A stretch of 64,000 nucleotides of DNA, taken from contig JAFTTR010000016.1 of NCBI GenBank assembly GCA_017466695.1, positions 68,015-132,014 of the forward strand, given 5' to 3'. Every line of letters starts with the position of its first letter. Positions within the stretch are counted from its first letter, which is position 1. Below are positions 1-9,101 of this stretch, piece by piece. The DNA comes from Alphaproteobacteria bacterium. Its GTDB lineage: Bacteria; Pseudomonadota; Alphaproteobacteria; CAAHEQ01; UBA3637. The position numbers and the translations under genes are program-made. The notes beneath the pieces are model-generated. The model was not told where the DNA came from. It saw only the letters and a program-made list of their open reading frames with translations, and searched no databases.

Positions 1-930
1 CCAACACAAGAAAAAGCTGTTGATGAGACTGAACTTCAACGACAAAAAAAGAAAGCTGCCGTTGACAATTTAATTGGTGACAATGTCGCCATCAACACAG
101 ATAAAATTGTTGATTTCCCAGGTCGTGCAACTTTAGGCTCTATTGAAATGGCAACACTTCCAGGAATTAATGAAACATTAATTACAGGCCCAGCACCAAT
201 GGGAGAATCTCTTTCATCTAAAGATATGCCAAGCGAACAATTGTTAGGTCGTATTACAACAGAAGTTTTTCAAGAAATGGCTGATTTAGAAAGAGGAAAT
301 GTTTTTCTTAACTTACAAAAACAAAAAGAAGAATTAAAAAATAGTTTAGAAGCCTTAAAGGCAAAATATAGACAAGCGAGATTGGAAGAAATTGCAAAAC
401 GTGAAGATGTTGTTCGTTCACGTATTAACTGGTGGCAAGAACAAGAAAATATTCGTATCGAAATGGAACGTAAAAAAGCTGAAACAGAAGCGATTGAACA
501 ACAAATTGCTGAAGCTGAAGAATTGCGTGAAAAACTTAGAAACGAAGCACTTGCTGAGCGAGCAGCTGTTGCAAAAGAATTATCTCAAGCAGCCCCAGTA
601 GCAACAGAAAATTATTCTGCTTCTCAAGAAATCCCTCAAATTGATGAGGAAACAGATGAAGAACCAGTACAAATTTCTCAACCTACCCCAACCTCCGTTC
701 AATCTGCTAGTGAGTTATATTCTCTTGTTGGAGTTAGAGGACTTAAAGGTCGTTTAACAGCTCGATTAGAAAATAAAGAAGATAATTCAATTATTAATGT
801 TAAAAAAGGTCAACGCTTAAAAACAGGGCATAAAGTTATTAGAATTGATAGAGACACAATTCAACTTTCTTATGCTGGTAGAATTGAAGTTATCATTTTA
901 AACACGGCAAAACAAGCTTCTTTAGACTAA
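1..930 (+). CDS. PilP-like type IV pilus biogenesis protein (5' end outside window)
   Basis: The reading frame is open from base 1, so the ATG at 148 is internal and the gene begins upstream of the window. About 309 residues are visible. A Lys/Glu/Ala-rich stretch, roughly visible residues 90-185, looks like a long coiled coil. It is followed by an acidic, Pro/Gln linker and a small C-terminal domain of about 70 residues (SLVGVRGLKGRLTARL, then GQRLKTGHKVIRI). That pattern of a short beta domain with 'G-ltA-l', 'v-kGq-l' and a hydrophobic end resembles the C-terminus of PilP of IncI/R64 thin-pilus operons. The next two genes are the ATPase and the GspF-like membrane protein, matching the R64 order pilP-pilQ-pilR. 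Likely role: inner-membrane/periplasmic assembly factor of a type IVb pilus. The family assignment is by context plus weak similarity. Confidence 0.62.
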   Translation, partial: PTQEKAVDETELQRQKKKAAVDNLIGDNVAINTDKIVDFPGRATLGSIEMATLPGINETLITGPAPMGESLSSKDMPSEQLLGRITTEVFQEMADLERGNVFLNLQKQKEELKNSLEALKAKYRQARLEEIAKREDVVRSRINWWQEQENIRIEMERKKAETEAIEQQIAEAEELREKLRNEALAERAAVAKELSQAAPVATENYSASQEIPQIDEETDEEPVQISQPTPTSVQSASELYSLVGVRGLKGRLTARLENKEDNSIINVKKGQRLKTGHKVIRIDRDTIQLSYAGRIEVIILNTAKQASLD

Positions 931-975
931 TAAAAAAACGGCTACATAATAGCATTGTCAAAGTAAGGGGACACA

Positions 976-3690
976 ATGAATTTTTGGGATAAAAAAGGGG
1001 ATAGTGGAAATATGTTTGATGATGAATTATTAGATTCATCCGATCTTTTAGATGTATCAAATTTAGATATTCCTCTATCAGATCAAAATGACAAATATAA
1101 TGAGGAAGTTCCTATTGAAGGTGACATGGTTCAATCCTTCCCTTCTTTTTTAGATACAGCATCTAAAAAAGCACCAGCTATACCAAAACACACCTCTGGC
1201 AACATGCCTTTTATGGCACCACCTATTCCATCTACACCTCAGGCAAATCCAATAATGCAATCTCCAAACTTTACTCAAGAAGAAACTTATCCCTCCCTTC
1301 CTGAAGAAGATAGTTATTACGAAGATGAACTTCCATCATTACCATCAGAAGATGAGGTATACGAAGATGATCTCCCACCATTACCATCAGGAGATGTAGA
1401 ATACGAAGATGATCTCCCATCATTACCATCAGAAGATGAGGTATACGAAGATGAACTTCCACCATTACCATCAGAAGACGAGGAATACGAAGATGATCTC
1501 CCACCATTACCATCAGAAGATGAGGAATACGAAGATGATCTCCCACCATTACCATCAGAAGATGAGGAATATGAAGATGAACTTCCACCATTACCATCAG
1601 GATATGTAGAATACGAAGATGATCTCCCACCATTACCATCAGAAGATGAGAAATATGAAGATGAACTTCCACCATTACCATCAGGAGATGTAGAATACGA
1701 AGATGATCTCCCAGCATTACCATCTGAAGATGTAGAATACGAAGATGAACTTCCACCATTACCATCTGAAGATGTGACCAACGAAGAAAATATTCCTTCC
1801 AATTTGGTTGAGGAAAAGGCAACTGATTCATTGATAGCCGAAAGCTCTACAAAAGCCTCCAGTAGTGCAACAACGCCTGAATCCCAAAAAATGACTCAAC
1901 AAACGACAAATGCACAAAAAAATGATGAAGAAGAGTTTTATATTAGAACTGCCCAAGCTCCTCGTTCTAAAACATTTGTAAAACAGGCAGAATCCCTTTT
2001 AGAATCAGCCCAACCAGAAAAAAAAGAAGATGAAGACGCGCACCAAAGCGAATTAAACAATACTTCTAAAAATGATGATATTGAAAATTTACACTATTCA
2101 AATCCTCTTTTCTTGAGAAAATTATTTGCGAACGGAAATACCTGTATCACAGCCCCAGGAGCAACATTTCAATTAAAAGAAGATTTACGTTCTTTATTAG
2201 CCCTTTTTTCAAATGGCCGCTACTTCGTTGCTGAAACTTATAAATATGATGGTAAAGTTTTAAGCTTTGAATATTTAGTAAAAAAACGCCATCTTCAAAT
2301 TGGAAAACCTGAATATGTTCCAATGAATGTTTTGAGTACAATTTATGAATATGCAGCTCAAAACACTTATACAGAAGAAGATGAAGAAGTTAGTGAAAAG
2401 CCAGACGTTGTTGAGCAAGCTCAAGCACGTATGCAACGTGACTTTATTACAATTGTCTCACGTGCTGCAGCAATGCACGTATCCGATATTCACGTTGTTG
2501 TGGCTGAAAATACCATTGTTATGTTCCGTGTCAACGGCTTGATGCAAACCGAAATGGAATATAAAAAAGAATGGGGTGAAAGTTTTGTTCGTGCTGCATT
2601 TGCTTCTGCTGATATTTCCGATGCGAACTATGCTCAAAATGAATATCAAGCGGCTCAAAAATTGGGTCGAACCCCATTGCGTGGTTCCCATGGGAAGCTT
2701 GTTTTGCCAAAAAATATTTTAGGTATTCGTTTACAATTTAACCCAATTGCTTTCGGTACAAGATATGTTGTTCTTCGTTTATTATATGCTGAAGAAAACA
2801 TTGAAACATCAAGTGCATTGGAAGCTCTTGGTTTTACGAAAAAAGATACTGAAGACTTCTACAAATTACGTGGTATGCCTACGGGTATTACAATTATTTC
2901 AGGTCCTACAGGATCTGGTAAATCAACAACATTGCAACGAAATATGATTGCTATGTTGCAAGAAAGAAACTACGAAGTCAACTTAATTACAGTGGAAGAC
3001 CCTCCTGAATATCCAATTCCTGGCGCACGCCAAATGCCGGTTACAAACGCTACAATTGAAGAAGCAAAAGAACGTGAATTTACAAAAGCACTGGCTGCAG
3101 CATTACGTTCTGACCCTGACTCCATGATGATCGGTGAAGTCCGTACTCTTTCAGCTGCTGACTTGGCATTTAGAGCTGCTCTTTCTGGGCACAACGTATG
3201 GACAACCTTGCACGCCAATAATGCTCCTTCTATTCTCATCCGTTTAAAAGATATGGGGGTTGAAGAATTTAAATTAAAAGACCCTGAAATTATGAAAGGG
3301 CTCACAGCACAACGTCTTTTCAGACGCTTATGCCCACATTGCAGAATCCCTACAACAAATATGTTGAACACGCCCATTGTTCAAAGATTAAGAGAGGGTT
3401 TTGGTGATGTTGCGCTTGAAACAACTTATTTACGGGGTCCAGGTTGCCGTCAATGCGACTTTAAAGGGGTTAAAGGACGTATCGCTGTTTCTGAGATTAT
3501 TCTCCCTGATGCAACGTTCCTTGATTTAATGATGAAAGGGGATACTGTTAAAGCAACAAACTACTGGATTAATGAACTCAATGGAACAACCTTACGTGAA
3601 TCAGCATTGAGACACATGTTTAATGGTATTATTGATGTTGCTGAAGTTGAAAGATGGACTGGTTTCTTAAATCAAACAATTACAGGGTAA
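976..3690 (+). CDS. Type IV pilus / type II secretion ATPase (GspE/PilB/R64-PilQ family) with acidic repeat N-terminus
   Basis: Hexameric ATPase that powers pilus extension at the inner membrane. The C-terminal half carries the family motifs: Walker A GPTGSGKST at residues 643-651, an Asp box and Walker B around 711-722 (SDPDSMMIGEVR), the 'LHANNAPS' His box, and a four-cysteine zinc site (C786, C789, C824, C827) typical of extension ATPases. The N-terminal ~380 residues are not part of the family core. They hold eleven tandem 14-residue units of the type YEDDLPPLPSEDE (115-268), then a Ser/Thr/Gln-rich linker. At 904 residues the protein is much longer than R64 PilQ or PilB (500-570), because of this extension. 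It starts 45 bp after the PilP-like gene with a ribosome site AAGGGG, and the GspF-like gene follows 15 bp later, so one operon is likely. Confidence 0.88.
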   Translation: MNFWDKKGDSGNMFDDELLDSSDLLDVSNLDIPLSDQNDKYNEEVPIEGDMVQSFPSFLDTASKKAPAIPKHTSGNMPFMAPPIPSTPQANPIMQSPNFTQEETYPSLPEEDSYYEDELPSLPSEDEVYEDDLPPLPSGDVEYEDDLPSLPSEDEVYEDELPPLPSEDEEYEDDLPPLPSEDEEYEDDLPPLPSEDEEYEDELPPLPSGYVEYEDDLPPLPSEDEKYEDELPPLPSGDVEYEDDLPALPSEDVEYEDELPPLPSEDVTNEENIPSNLVEEKATDSLIAESSTKASSSATTPESQKMTQQTTNAQKNDEEEFYIRTAQAPRSKTFVKQAESLLESAQPEKKEDEDAHQSELNNTSKNDDIENLHYSNPLFLRKLFANGNTCITAPGATFQLKEDLRSLLALFSNGRYFVAETYKYDGKVLSFEYLVKKRHLQIGKPEYVPMNVLSTIYEYAAQNTYTEEDEEVSEKPDVVEQAQARMQRDFITIVSRAAAMHVSDIHVVVAENTIVMFRVNGLMQTEMEYKKEWGESFVRAAFASADISDANYAQNEYQAAQKLGRTPLRGSHGKLVLPKNILGIRLQFNPIAFGTRYVVLRLLYAEENIETSSALEALGFTKKDTEDFYKLRGMPTGITIISGPTGSGKSTTLQRNMIAMLQERNYEVNLITVEDPPEYPIPGARQMPVTNATIEEAKEREFTKALAAALRSDPDSMMIGEVRTLSAADLAFRAALSGHNVWTTLHANNAPSILIRLKDMGVEEFKLKDPEIMKGLTAQRLFRRLCPHCRIPTTNMLNTPIVQRLREGFGDVALETTYLRGPGCRQCDFKGVKGRIAVSEIILPDATFLDLMMKGDTVKATNYWINELNGTTLRESALRHMFNGIIDVAEVERWTGFLNQTITG
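1318..1779 (+). repeat. Eleven in-frame 42-bp tandem repeats in the pilus ATPase gene
   Basis: Eleven adjacent 42-bp units each encode a 14-residue acidic, Leu/Pro block (consensus YEDDLPPLPSEDEE). Units differ mainly at D/E in position 4, P/S/A in position 6 and the last four residues (SEDE, SGDV, SGYV, SEDV). There are no frame-breaking indels. The regular period produces long open but meaningless frames on both strands. Confidence 0.95.
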
Positions 3691-3705
3691 TGCAAGGAGT
3701 ATTTT

Positions 3706-4836
3706 ATGAAAAAAAGCATGCAAAAAAAAGCTATTGTAAGACCAATCTCGGCATTTGAAATTGGCTATGCAAAGTTTATGTTTTGCCATATGCCTTCAAG
3801 TAGCAACGATCGAATTGCGTTATATAATAAACTTAAATCCCTTCTTAGAAACCGATTTTCATTAATGGATGCCTTAGAACGTATATATCAAATCGCATCC
3901 AAAGATGGGAAAAGCCCTTATGATTCTGTAGCTATTGCTCTTTCGTGTTGGATGAAATCAATTCGAAATGGTGACCCTTTTTCAGTTGCTTTAAGAGGAT
4001 GGGCTCCTAGTACTGAATTATTAATGTTATCTGTAGGTGATGTCGCCAATCTTGAAACAGCCCTTGAAAACACCGTTAAAGTTGTTGAAGGTACAAAACG
4101 GATGAAGCAAGCTGTTATTGGGGCTGTTCTCTATCCTCTTTTCTTGATGATGATGGTTTGTTTCTTGATTTGGGGTGTTGGCGCTTACATGGTTCCACCA
4201 ATGGTTGATGCTGTTCCAAATTTAAGATGGAAAGGTCTTTCACTTTCTTTGGTAAATTTATCATTATTTGTTCAAGAACATCCTGTTATTCTTTTTGCAA
4301 CCTTACCTGTTCTGGTTGTGCTTGTCAGCTTAACATTCCCTAGATGGAAAAAAGAATCCAGAGCTTTTGCAGATAAAATGCCCCCCTGGTCAATTTATCG
4401 CATTTTTATTGGGGTTGGTTGGTTGTTGTCTTTATCAGCTCTTGTTAGTGCAGGAACACCTGTTTCAAAAGCAATGAGAGCTTTAAGATCAGATGCATCT
4501 CCTTATCTTCTTTACCGTATTGACAGCGCTTTAAAACATGTCAACAATGGGGATAATATTGGTGACGCTCTTTATAAGACTGAACTTGGATTTCCAGATG
4601 AAGAAGTTATTGGGGATTTAAGAATTTATTCCGAATTGGATAACTTTACAGAAGCACTCGAACGTTTATCTGTTGAATGGATGGAAGATTCCATTAGAGA
4701 TGTCGCCTCAAAAGCTGCTGCTTTAAATGGTTTAGCTATTTTAATTATTGCAGCTGTTATTTGTTGGGTTGTCGCAGGGACCTTTGACATGCAAGAACAA
4801 ATGGTTGATGGCATGGGTCTTGGAGGTGGACGCTAA
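3706..4836 (+). CDS. GspF/PilC/PilR-like inner-membrane pilus assembly platform protein
   Basis: 376-residue polytopic protein. Hydrophobic segments lie at about 138-163, 192-211 and 343-365. Two cytoplasmic helical domains contain GspF-like sequence ('FSLMDALERIYQIASK', 'FSVALRGWAP', then 'LLSLSALVSAGTPVSKAMRAL' in the second half). This is the usual duplicated T2SS-F layout. It would form the membrane platform that the upstream ATPase engages. It is the last gene of the pilus operon here: a strong terminator follows 18 bp after the stop. No prepilin lies directly downstream; the nearest one is at 11730. Confidence 0.85.
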   Translation: MKKSMQKKAIVRPISAFEIGYAKFMFCHMPSSSNDRIALYNKLKSLLRNRFSLMDALERIYQIASKDGKSPYDSVAIALSCWMKSIRNGDPFSVALRGWAPSTELLMLSVGDVANLETALENTVKVVEGTKRMKQAVIGAVLYPLFLMMMVCFLIWGVGAYMVPPMVDAVPNLRWKGLSLSLVNLSLFVQEHPVILFATLPVLVVLVSLTFPRWKKESRAFADKMPPWSIYRIFIGVGWLLSLSALVSAGTPVSKAMRALRSDASPYLLYRIDSALKHVNNGDNIGDALYKTELGFPDEEVIGDLRIYSELDNFTEALERLSVEWMEDSIRDVASKAAALNGLAILIIAAVICWVVAGTFDMQEQMVDGMGLGGGR

Positions 4837-4854
4837 ACACTTAAAAAAATAAAA

Positions 4855-4898
4855 AAACACCTTTAAATGAATATAAAAAATTTAAAGGTGTTTTTTTA
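4855..4898 (+). terminator. Intrinsic terminator after the pilus operon
   Basis: Perfect 13-bp inverted repeat (AAACACCTTTAAA at 4855-4867, its complement at 4881-4893) followed by a run of T. Confidence 0.9.
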
Positions 4899-5013
4899 TA
4901 CTTAAAAATCTTTAATATTTTTTTTAAAGAAAACACCTAGCTTAGCATATATAGATATTTCCCTTGACTTAAAGCAAAAAAAAACGTAACCTTACAAAAG
5001 CAAAGGAAGGAAT

Positions 5014-5451
5014 ATGAAAGTTATTTTACAACGCGTCACATCAGCTCAAGTCTTGGTTCAAAATGAATGTGTAGGGAAGTGTTCCAACGGATTTTGTATC
5101 CTTGTGGGCGTTCAACCCACAGATACACCAACAATCATTGAAAAGATGGCAAATCGTATTGCAAATTTACGTGTTTTTGAAGATGAAAATAAAAAAATGA
5201 ATCTTTCGCTTTTAGATATAAAGGGGAGCTGTTTAATTGTATCTCAATTCACCCTTTTAGCTGACTGTAACAGTGGTCGTAGACCTTCATTTACAGGAGC
5301 TGGCAATCCAGCACAAGCCAATGAACTATTTAATCTTTTCGTATCTCATATGAAACAAAAAGGTATTCTTGTAGAAACAGGTATCTTTGGCGCCAATATG
5401 CAAGTTGAAATTCATAATGACGGACCTGCAACATTTATTTTAGAAGGTTAG
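5014..5451 (+). CDS. dtd: D-aminoacyl-tRNA deacylase (DTD)
   Basis: Hydrolyses D-amino acids, and glycine mischarged on tRNA-Ala, from tRNA in the cytoplasm. The 145-residue length is that of the family. It begins MKVILQRVTSAQV, has the catalytic SQFT motif at 77-80 within 'SQFTLLADCNSGRRPSF', and the C-terminal NDGPAT motif whose Gly-Pro (137-138) shapes the chiral pocket. The normal motif is NxGPVT, so V to A is a mild variant. The start has AAGGAAGG 6-7 bases upstream. It is the first gene of an apparent dtd - small ORF - murA unit. A weak candidate promoter (TTGACT at 4964, TAACCT at 4987) lies ahead. Confidence 0.95.
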   Translation: MKVILQRVTSAQVLVQNECVGKCSNGFCILVGVQPTDTPTIIEKMANRIANLRVFEDENKKMNLSLLDIKGSCLIVSQFTLLADCNSGRRPSFTGAGNPAQANELFNLFVSHMKQKGILVETGIFGANMQVEIHNDGPATFILEG

Positions 5452-5456
5452 AAATA

Positions 5457-5636
5457 ATGACAACATCAGAAACAAATAATAATGATAAAATCATACAAAT
5501 TGCTCAGGAAAATTTAAATCTGAATAGAAAACAAGCTGAAAAATTTGCAGACCAAGCAAGAGCATTGCAAAAAAATCTAAAACTTAGGAAAAAACAAAAA
5601 GAAGAGCGTCTCCAAAAAGAGCAAAATCAACAATAA
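5457..5636 (+). CDS. Small charged hypothetical protein (59 aa)
   Basis: Begins MTTSETNNND 5 bp after the dtd stop and ends 11 bp before murA, so it is translated within the same transcript. The middle and end are rich in Lys, Gln and Glu (QAEKFADQARALQKN, KLRKKQKEER), predicting a single amphipathic, basic helix. No signal peptide or cysteine. No family recognised. The very tight spacing and good codon pattern support a real gene rather than chance. Confidence 0.7.
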   Translation: MTTSETNNNDKIIQIAQENLNLNRKQAEKFADQARALQKNLKLRKKQKEERLQKEQNQQ

Positions 5637-5647
5637 GGAGAGTACAC

Positions 5648-6910
5648 ATGTATGCATTTAAAATAAAAGGAGGGTATCCTCTAAACGGTGAAGTTGACAT
5701 TCATGGAGCAAAAAATGCAATCTTACCCATTATGGTTGCCTCTCTTTTAACAAAAGAGCCTGTTCATTTAACAAATATATCCTATCTTTCAGACGTACTC
5801 ACATTATCAGACTTACTCAAAAGTATGGGTATGAAAGTTAAAATTGATAAAAATGCATTAACTCTTCAAGCTGATGATATTTCAAGCATCCATGCAGACT
5901 ATGAATTTGTTTCAAAAATGAGAGCTTCTTTTTGGGTTTTAGGCCCATTACTTGCACGTTTTAAAAAGGCTGAAGTTTCACTCCCTGGTGGGTGTGCGAT
6001 TGGAACTCGTCCAGTTGACTTATATTTAAATGCCTTAACAGAGATGGGTGCCAAAATAAAAGTTAAGAACGGATACGTTTGTGCCACTGGACCGTTACAT
6101 GGAGCAGAAATCTTTTTTCCGAAAGTTTCAGTGGGCGCAACCCACAATACTGTTATGGCTGCTGTTTTAACAAAAGGAACAACTGTTATTCACAATCCAG
6201 CATTAGAACCAGAAGTTATTGATTTATTAAACGTGCTTGTTAAAATGGGCGCCAAAATTTCAGGTATTGGCTCTAAGATTTTAACAATTGAAGGTGTTGA
6301 TCAATTACATGGAACAACACACGATGTCGTCCCTGACAGGATTGAAGCAACTACATTTGCAGTAGCTGCAGCCATTACCAAAGGGAAACTCTTTTTAAAA
6401 GGAGCAAGAGCCGATTTAATGAGTGCTGTTACAGATGTGTTGCGCATTTCAAATGTGCAACTGACACAAACTGCAGAAGGCCTTCTTGTGGATGCTCAAA
6501 AAGCATCTCTCAAAGCAACCTCTATAACAACATGTGAATACCCAGGCTTCCCAACAGATGCTCAAGCCCCCCTTTCAAGCTTATTAACATTGGCTCATGG
6601 AGATACACTTATTGAAGAACGTATTTTTGAAAATCGTTTTATGCATGTTCCTGAATTACAACGTATGGGGGCTCAAATTAAAGTCTTGACAACAAATTCT
6701 ATTCTCATTTCAGGTGTCAATAGCTTATCTGGAGCGCCAGTAATGGCCGCTGATTTAAGAGGGGGTGTCGCTCTTGTACTTGCAGCTCTTGCAGCAAAAG
6801 GTGAAACACAAGTCTCTCACATTTATCATATTGATAGAGGCTATTATCAACTTGAAAAAAAATTAACAAACGTTGGCGCCCATATTGAACGCATCAAAAT
6901 TGACGAATAA
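5648..6910 (+). CDS. murA: UDP-N-acetylglucosamine 1-carboxyvinyltransferase (MurA)
   Basis: Catalyses the first committed step of peptidoglycan synthesis, transferring enolpyruvate from PEP to UDP-GlcNAc, in the cytoplasm. 420 residues, normal for MurA. The substrate-binding K22-N23 pair is in 'GAKNAILP', and the catalytic loop 'PGGCAIGTRPVDLY' carries C116, the residue alkylated by fosfomycin in sensitive species (predicted sensitive type). The C-terminal 'DLRGGVALVLAALAAKG' is family-typical. Start chosen from AAGGAGAG 7 bases upstream. Third gene of the dtd unit. Confidence 0.97.
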   Translation: MYAFKIKGGYPLNGEVDIHGAKNAILPIMVASLLTKEPVHLTNISYLSDVLTLSDLLKSMGMKVKIDKNALTLQADDISSIHADYEFVSKMRASFWVLGPLLARFKKAEVSLPGGCAIGTRPVDLYLNALTEMGAKIKVKNGYVCATGPLHGAEIFFPKVSVGATHNTVMAAVLTKGTTVIHNPALEPEVIDLLNVLVKMGAKISGIGSKILTIEGVDQLHGTTHDVVPDRIEATTFAVAAAITKGKLFLKGARADLMSAVTDVLRISNVQLTQTAEGLLVDAQKASLKATSITTCEYPGFPTDAQAPLSSLLTLAHGDTLIEERIFENRFMHVPELQRMGAQIKVLTTNSILISGVNSLSGAPVMAADLRGGVALVLAALAAKGETQVSHIYHIDRGYYQLEKKLTNVGAHIERIKIDE

Positions 6911-6978
6911 AAAAAGGCTTTCTTTTTAAAAAAGTTTTTGTTATACTTTTCTAAGGATTAACTTTAAAGGTGGGAAAC

Positions 6979-7587
6979 ATGCAAAATCGTTTATTTCTTT
7001 TATCTTTTTGTGTTTTATTATCTGGATGTGTTCATGGGCTTCAGCAGTCTCAAGACTTATATGCTCAAAGTGAATTGTTACCTCCTAAAAGCACCTCTGA
7101 TCAACCTTCTTTATATCAGGCTCAATACCCAACTTTAAATTTACAAGGACAACAAACACCTCCAATTGTTGTACCTCAACAAACAACTTTACCACCCCAT
7201 GTTTTTACAAATCCACAAATCCCTGTTCAACCAACTTCACAAAACAATCCTACCCCATTTGTGCAAACGATTGTTATTCCCCAAGCTGCCCCTTATTCTT
7301 ATCCCAATATGATTCCTGCGCAACAGCCAACACCGATTGTTACACACGCTATAAATGGGCAATCCTACCCTACCCAAGGATATCAAAATCAAGTACCTAC
7401 TTACAATGTGCAAAACCACCCCATTTCAAACAATGCACCGTCCTATCCATCGCAAAACAGTGCATCCTCTCAAAATGCGAATCCAATATGGGCTGCCCCA
7501 CAAAATGTTCAACAAATTCAATCTGAAACAGCCCCAAAATCTTTAAATGCACAAAATTCTAATCTTGAAAATATTCCACGGTGGTAA
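6979..7587 (+). CDS. Gln/Pro-rich lipoprotein of unknown function
   Basis: The start is placed at the ATG at 6979 (AAGGTGGG 7 bases upstream) rather than the in-frame GTG at 6970. It reads MQNRLFLLSFCVLLSGC, a lipoprotein signal with lipobox LLSGC, so it is probably anchored in the outer membrane. The remaining ~185 residues are low complexity (Gln, Pro, Asn, Ser, Tyr), with repeated P-Q-T and Y-P-x-Q blocks and no recognisable fold. The stop codon abuts the ATG of comM (TAA directly followed by ATG), suggesting coupled translation. A TATACT box at 6942-6947 may belong to its own promoter, but the -35 is poor. Confidence 0.75.
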   Translation: MQNRLFLLSFCVLLSGCVHGLQQSQDLYAQSELLPPKSTSDQPSLYQAQYPTLNLQGQQTPPIVVPQQTTLPPHVFTNPQIPVQPTSQNNPTPFVQTIVIPQAAPYSYPNMIPAQQPTPIVTHAINGQSYPTQGYQNQVPTYNVQNHPISNNAPSYPSQNSASSQNANPIWAAPQNVQQIQSETAPKSLNAQNSNLENIPRW

Positions 7588-9090
7588 ATGATTTCTTCAA
7601 CACATACTGTTGCCTTTTTTGGTATTCACGTTTTAAAAATAAAAATCGAAGTACAACTAACAAGAGGACTACCTAGTTTTACAATTGTTGGTCTAGGGGA
7701 TAAGGCCATTGCTGAAAGTAAAGAACGTGTTCGTGCTGTTCTCAATACCTTGCAAATTAATTTACCACCTCAACGAATTACTGTCAATTTAGCTCCAGCA
7801 GATGTTTTTAAAGAAGGGACGCATTACGATTTACCCATTGCAATGGCTTTACTTGCTGCTATGAAAATTATCCCACCCCATTTGATTGAAAATTATATCA
7901 TGATGGGTGAATTAGGTCTCGATGGCTCTATCCGTCCTGTTATTGGAATTCTTCCAGCAGCAATTGAAGCTAAGAAAAACAATCTTGGGTTTATTTGCCC
8001 TGAAAAGCAAGGAAGTGAAGCCTTATGGGCTGACCTAGATAACATTATTTCTGCCCCGAACTTAATTTCCTTATTAAATCATTTAAAAGGAGAAATTCTT
8101 TTACCTCCACCCCAAACAGCTGATAGTCTTGATACACCTTATCTACCTGATTTAGAGGACATCAAAGGGCAAGAAACAGCTAGAAGAGCTTTAGAAATTG
8201 CAGCTGCTGGTGGACACAATATGCTAATGATTGGCCCTCCAGGGACTGGAAAATCTATGTTAGCAGCCAGATTACCCTCTCTTTTACCACCATTATCCCA
8301 TGAAGAAATGTTAGAAGTGAATCAAATTCATTCTGTTGCAGGGAAAACAAAAGATGGTACATTTATCACAACTCGACCATTTCGAGCTCCACACCATTCA
8401 GCCACGATGGTTTCACTTGTTGGAGGCGGCTCTAAAGCAAAACCTGGCGAAATATCTCTAGCTCACAGAGGGATTTTGTTTTTAGATGAACTTCCTGAAT
8501 TTAATAGAAGTGTTTTAGAGGCTCTTAGACAACCTATTGAAACAGGTACAATCACTGTTTCAAGAGCCAATGCACACGTGACTTACCCTGCCCAGTTTCA
8601 ATTAATAACAGCTATGAATCCATGTAAGTGTGGGTATTTAGGTGTTTCAGGGAATGAATGCGCAAGAGCTCCCAAATGTGGTGCAGAATATTTATCAAAA
8701 ATATCCGGACCACTTTTAGATAGAATTGATTTGCAATTAGAAGTTCCGGCTATTAACCCTTGGGATTTAGGTACAACACAAAAAGGTGAATCATCTAAAA
8801 CAGTTGCTCAAAGAGTAAAACAAGCTCTCGAATTTTCAAAATTACGATTCAAAGGCACAGGTGTTTTACAAAATGCACAAATTGATGGAACTCTTTTAGA
8901 AGAATATGCCCACTTAACAAATGAAGCCAAAAATACACTTCAACAAGCAGCTGAAAAGATGAGACTTTCAGCAAGAGGTTATCATCGTGTTATCCGTGTT
9001 GCAAGAACAATTGCCGACTTAGCTCTTGAAGAGGCTATTTCTATTCAACATGTAAAAGAAGCCCTTTCTTTTAAAAATCCACTGAGATAA
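7588..9090 (+). CDS. comM: YifB/ComM family Mg-chelatase-like AAA+ ATPase
   Basis: 500 residues with the three parts of ComM/YifB: an N-terminal Lon-protease-like ChlI domain (SSTHTVAFFGIHVLKIKIEV, 'GLPSFTIVGLGDKAI'), a central AAA+ module with Walker A GPPGTGKS at 216-223 and 'GILFLDELPEFN' as Walker B, and a C-terminal helical domain. The 'NPCKCGYLG' and later cysteines (NECARAPKCG) match the family zinc-like insert. ComM is a branch-migration helicase acting during natural transformation in Vibrio and Acinetobacter. Here it lies near pilus genes, consistent with DNA uptake, though the gene is also common in non-transformable bacteria. Confidence 0.93.
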   Translation: MISSTHTVAFFGIHVLKIKIEVQLTRGLPSFTIVGLGDKAIAESKERVRAVLNTLQINLPPQRITVNLAPADVFKEGTHYDLPIAMALLAAMKIIPPHLIENYIMMGELGLDGSIRPVIGILPAAIEAKKNNLGFICPEKQGSEALWADLDNIISAPNLISLLNHLKGEILLPPPQTADSLDTPYLPDLEDIKGQETARRALEIAAAGGHNMLMIGPPGTGKSMLAARLPSLLPPLSHEEMLEVNQIHSVAGKTKDGTFITTRPFRAPHHSATMVSLVGGGSKAKPGEISLAHRGILFLDELPEFNRSVLEALRQPIETGTITVSRANAHVTYPAQFQLITAMNPCKCGYLGVSGNECARAPKCGAEYLSKISGPLLDRIDLQLEVPAINPWDLGTTQKGESSKTVAQRVKQALEFSKLRFKGTGVLQNAQIDGTLLEEYAHLTNEAKNTLQQAAEKMRLSARGYHRVIRVARTIADLALEEAISIQHVKEALSFKNPLR

Positions 9091-9101
9091 CCTATTGATG
9101 T

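Noticed and set aside
1271-1831. Two long minus-strand open frames (and a plus-strand one) across the ATPase repeat region
   Set aside because: They are shadows of the 42-bp repeat: a period divisible by three keeps every frame open. Their predicted proteins are monotonous (HLLMVMVGDH, SSSSDGNGG) with no ribosome site.
2970-3377. Minus-strand 135-aa frame in the ATPase gene
   Set aside because: Antisense to the Walker B and zinc region of a clearly conserved protein.
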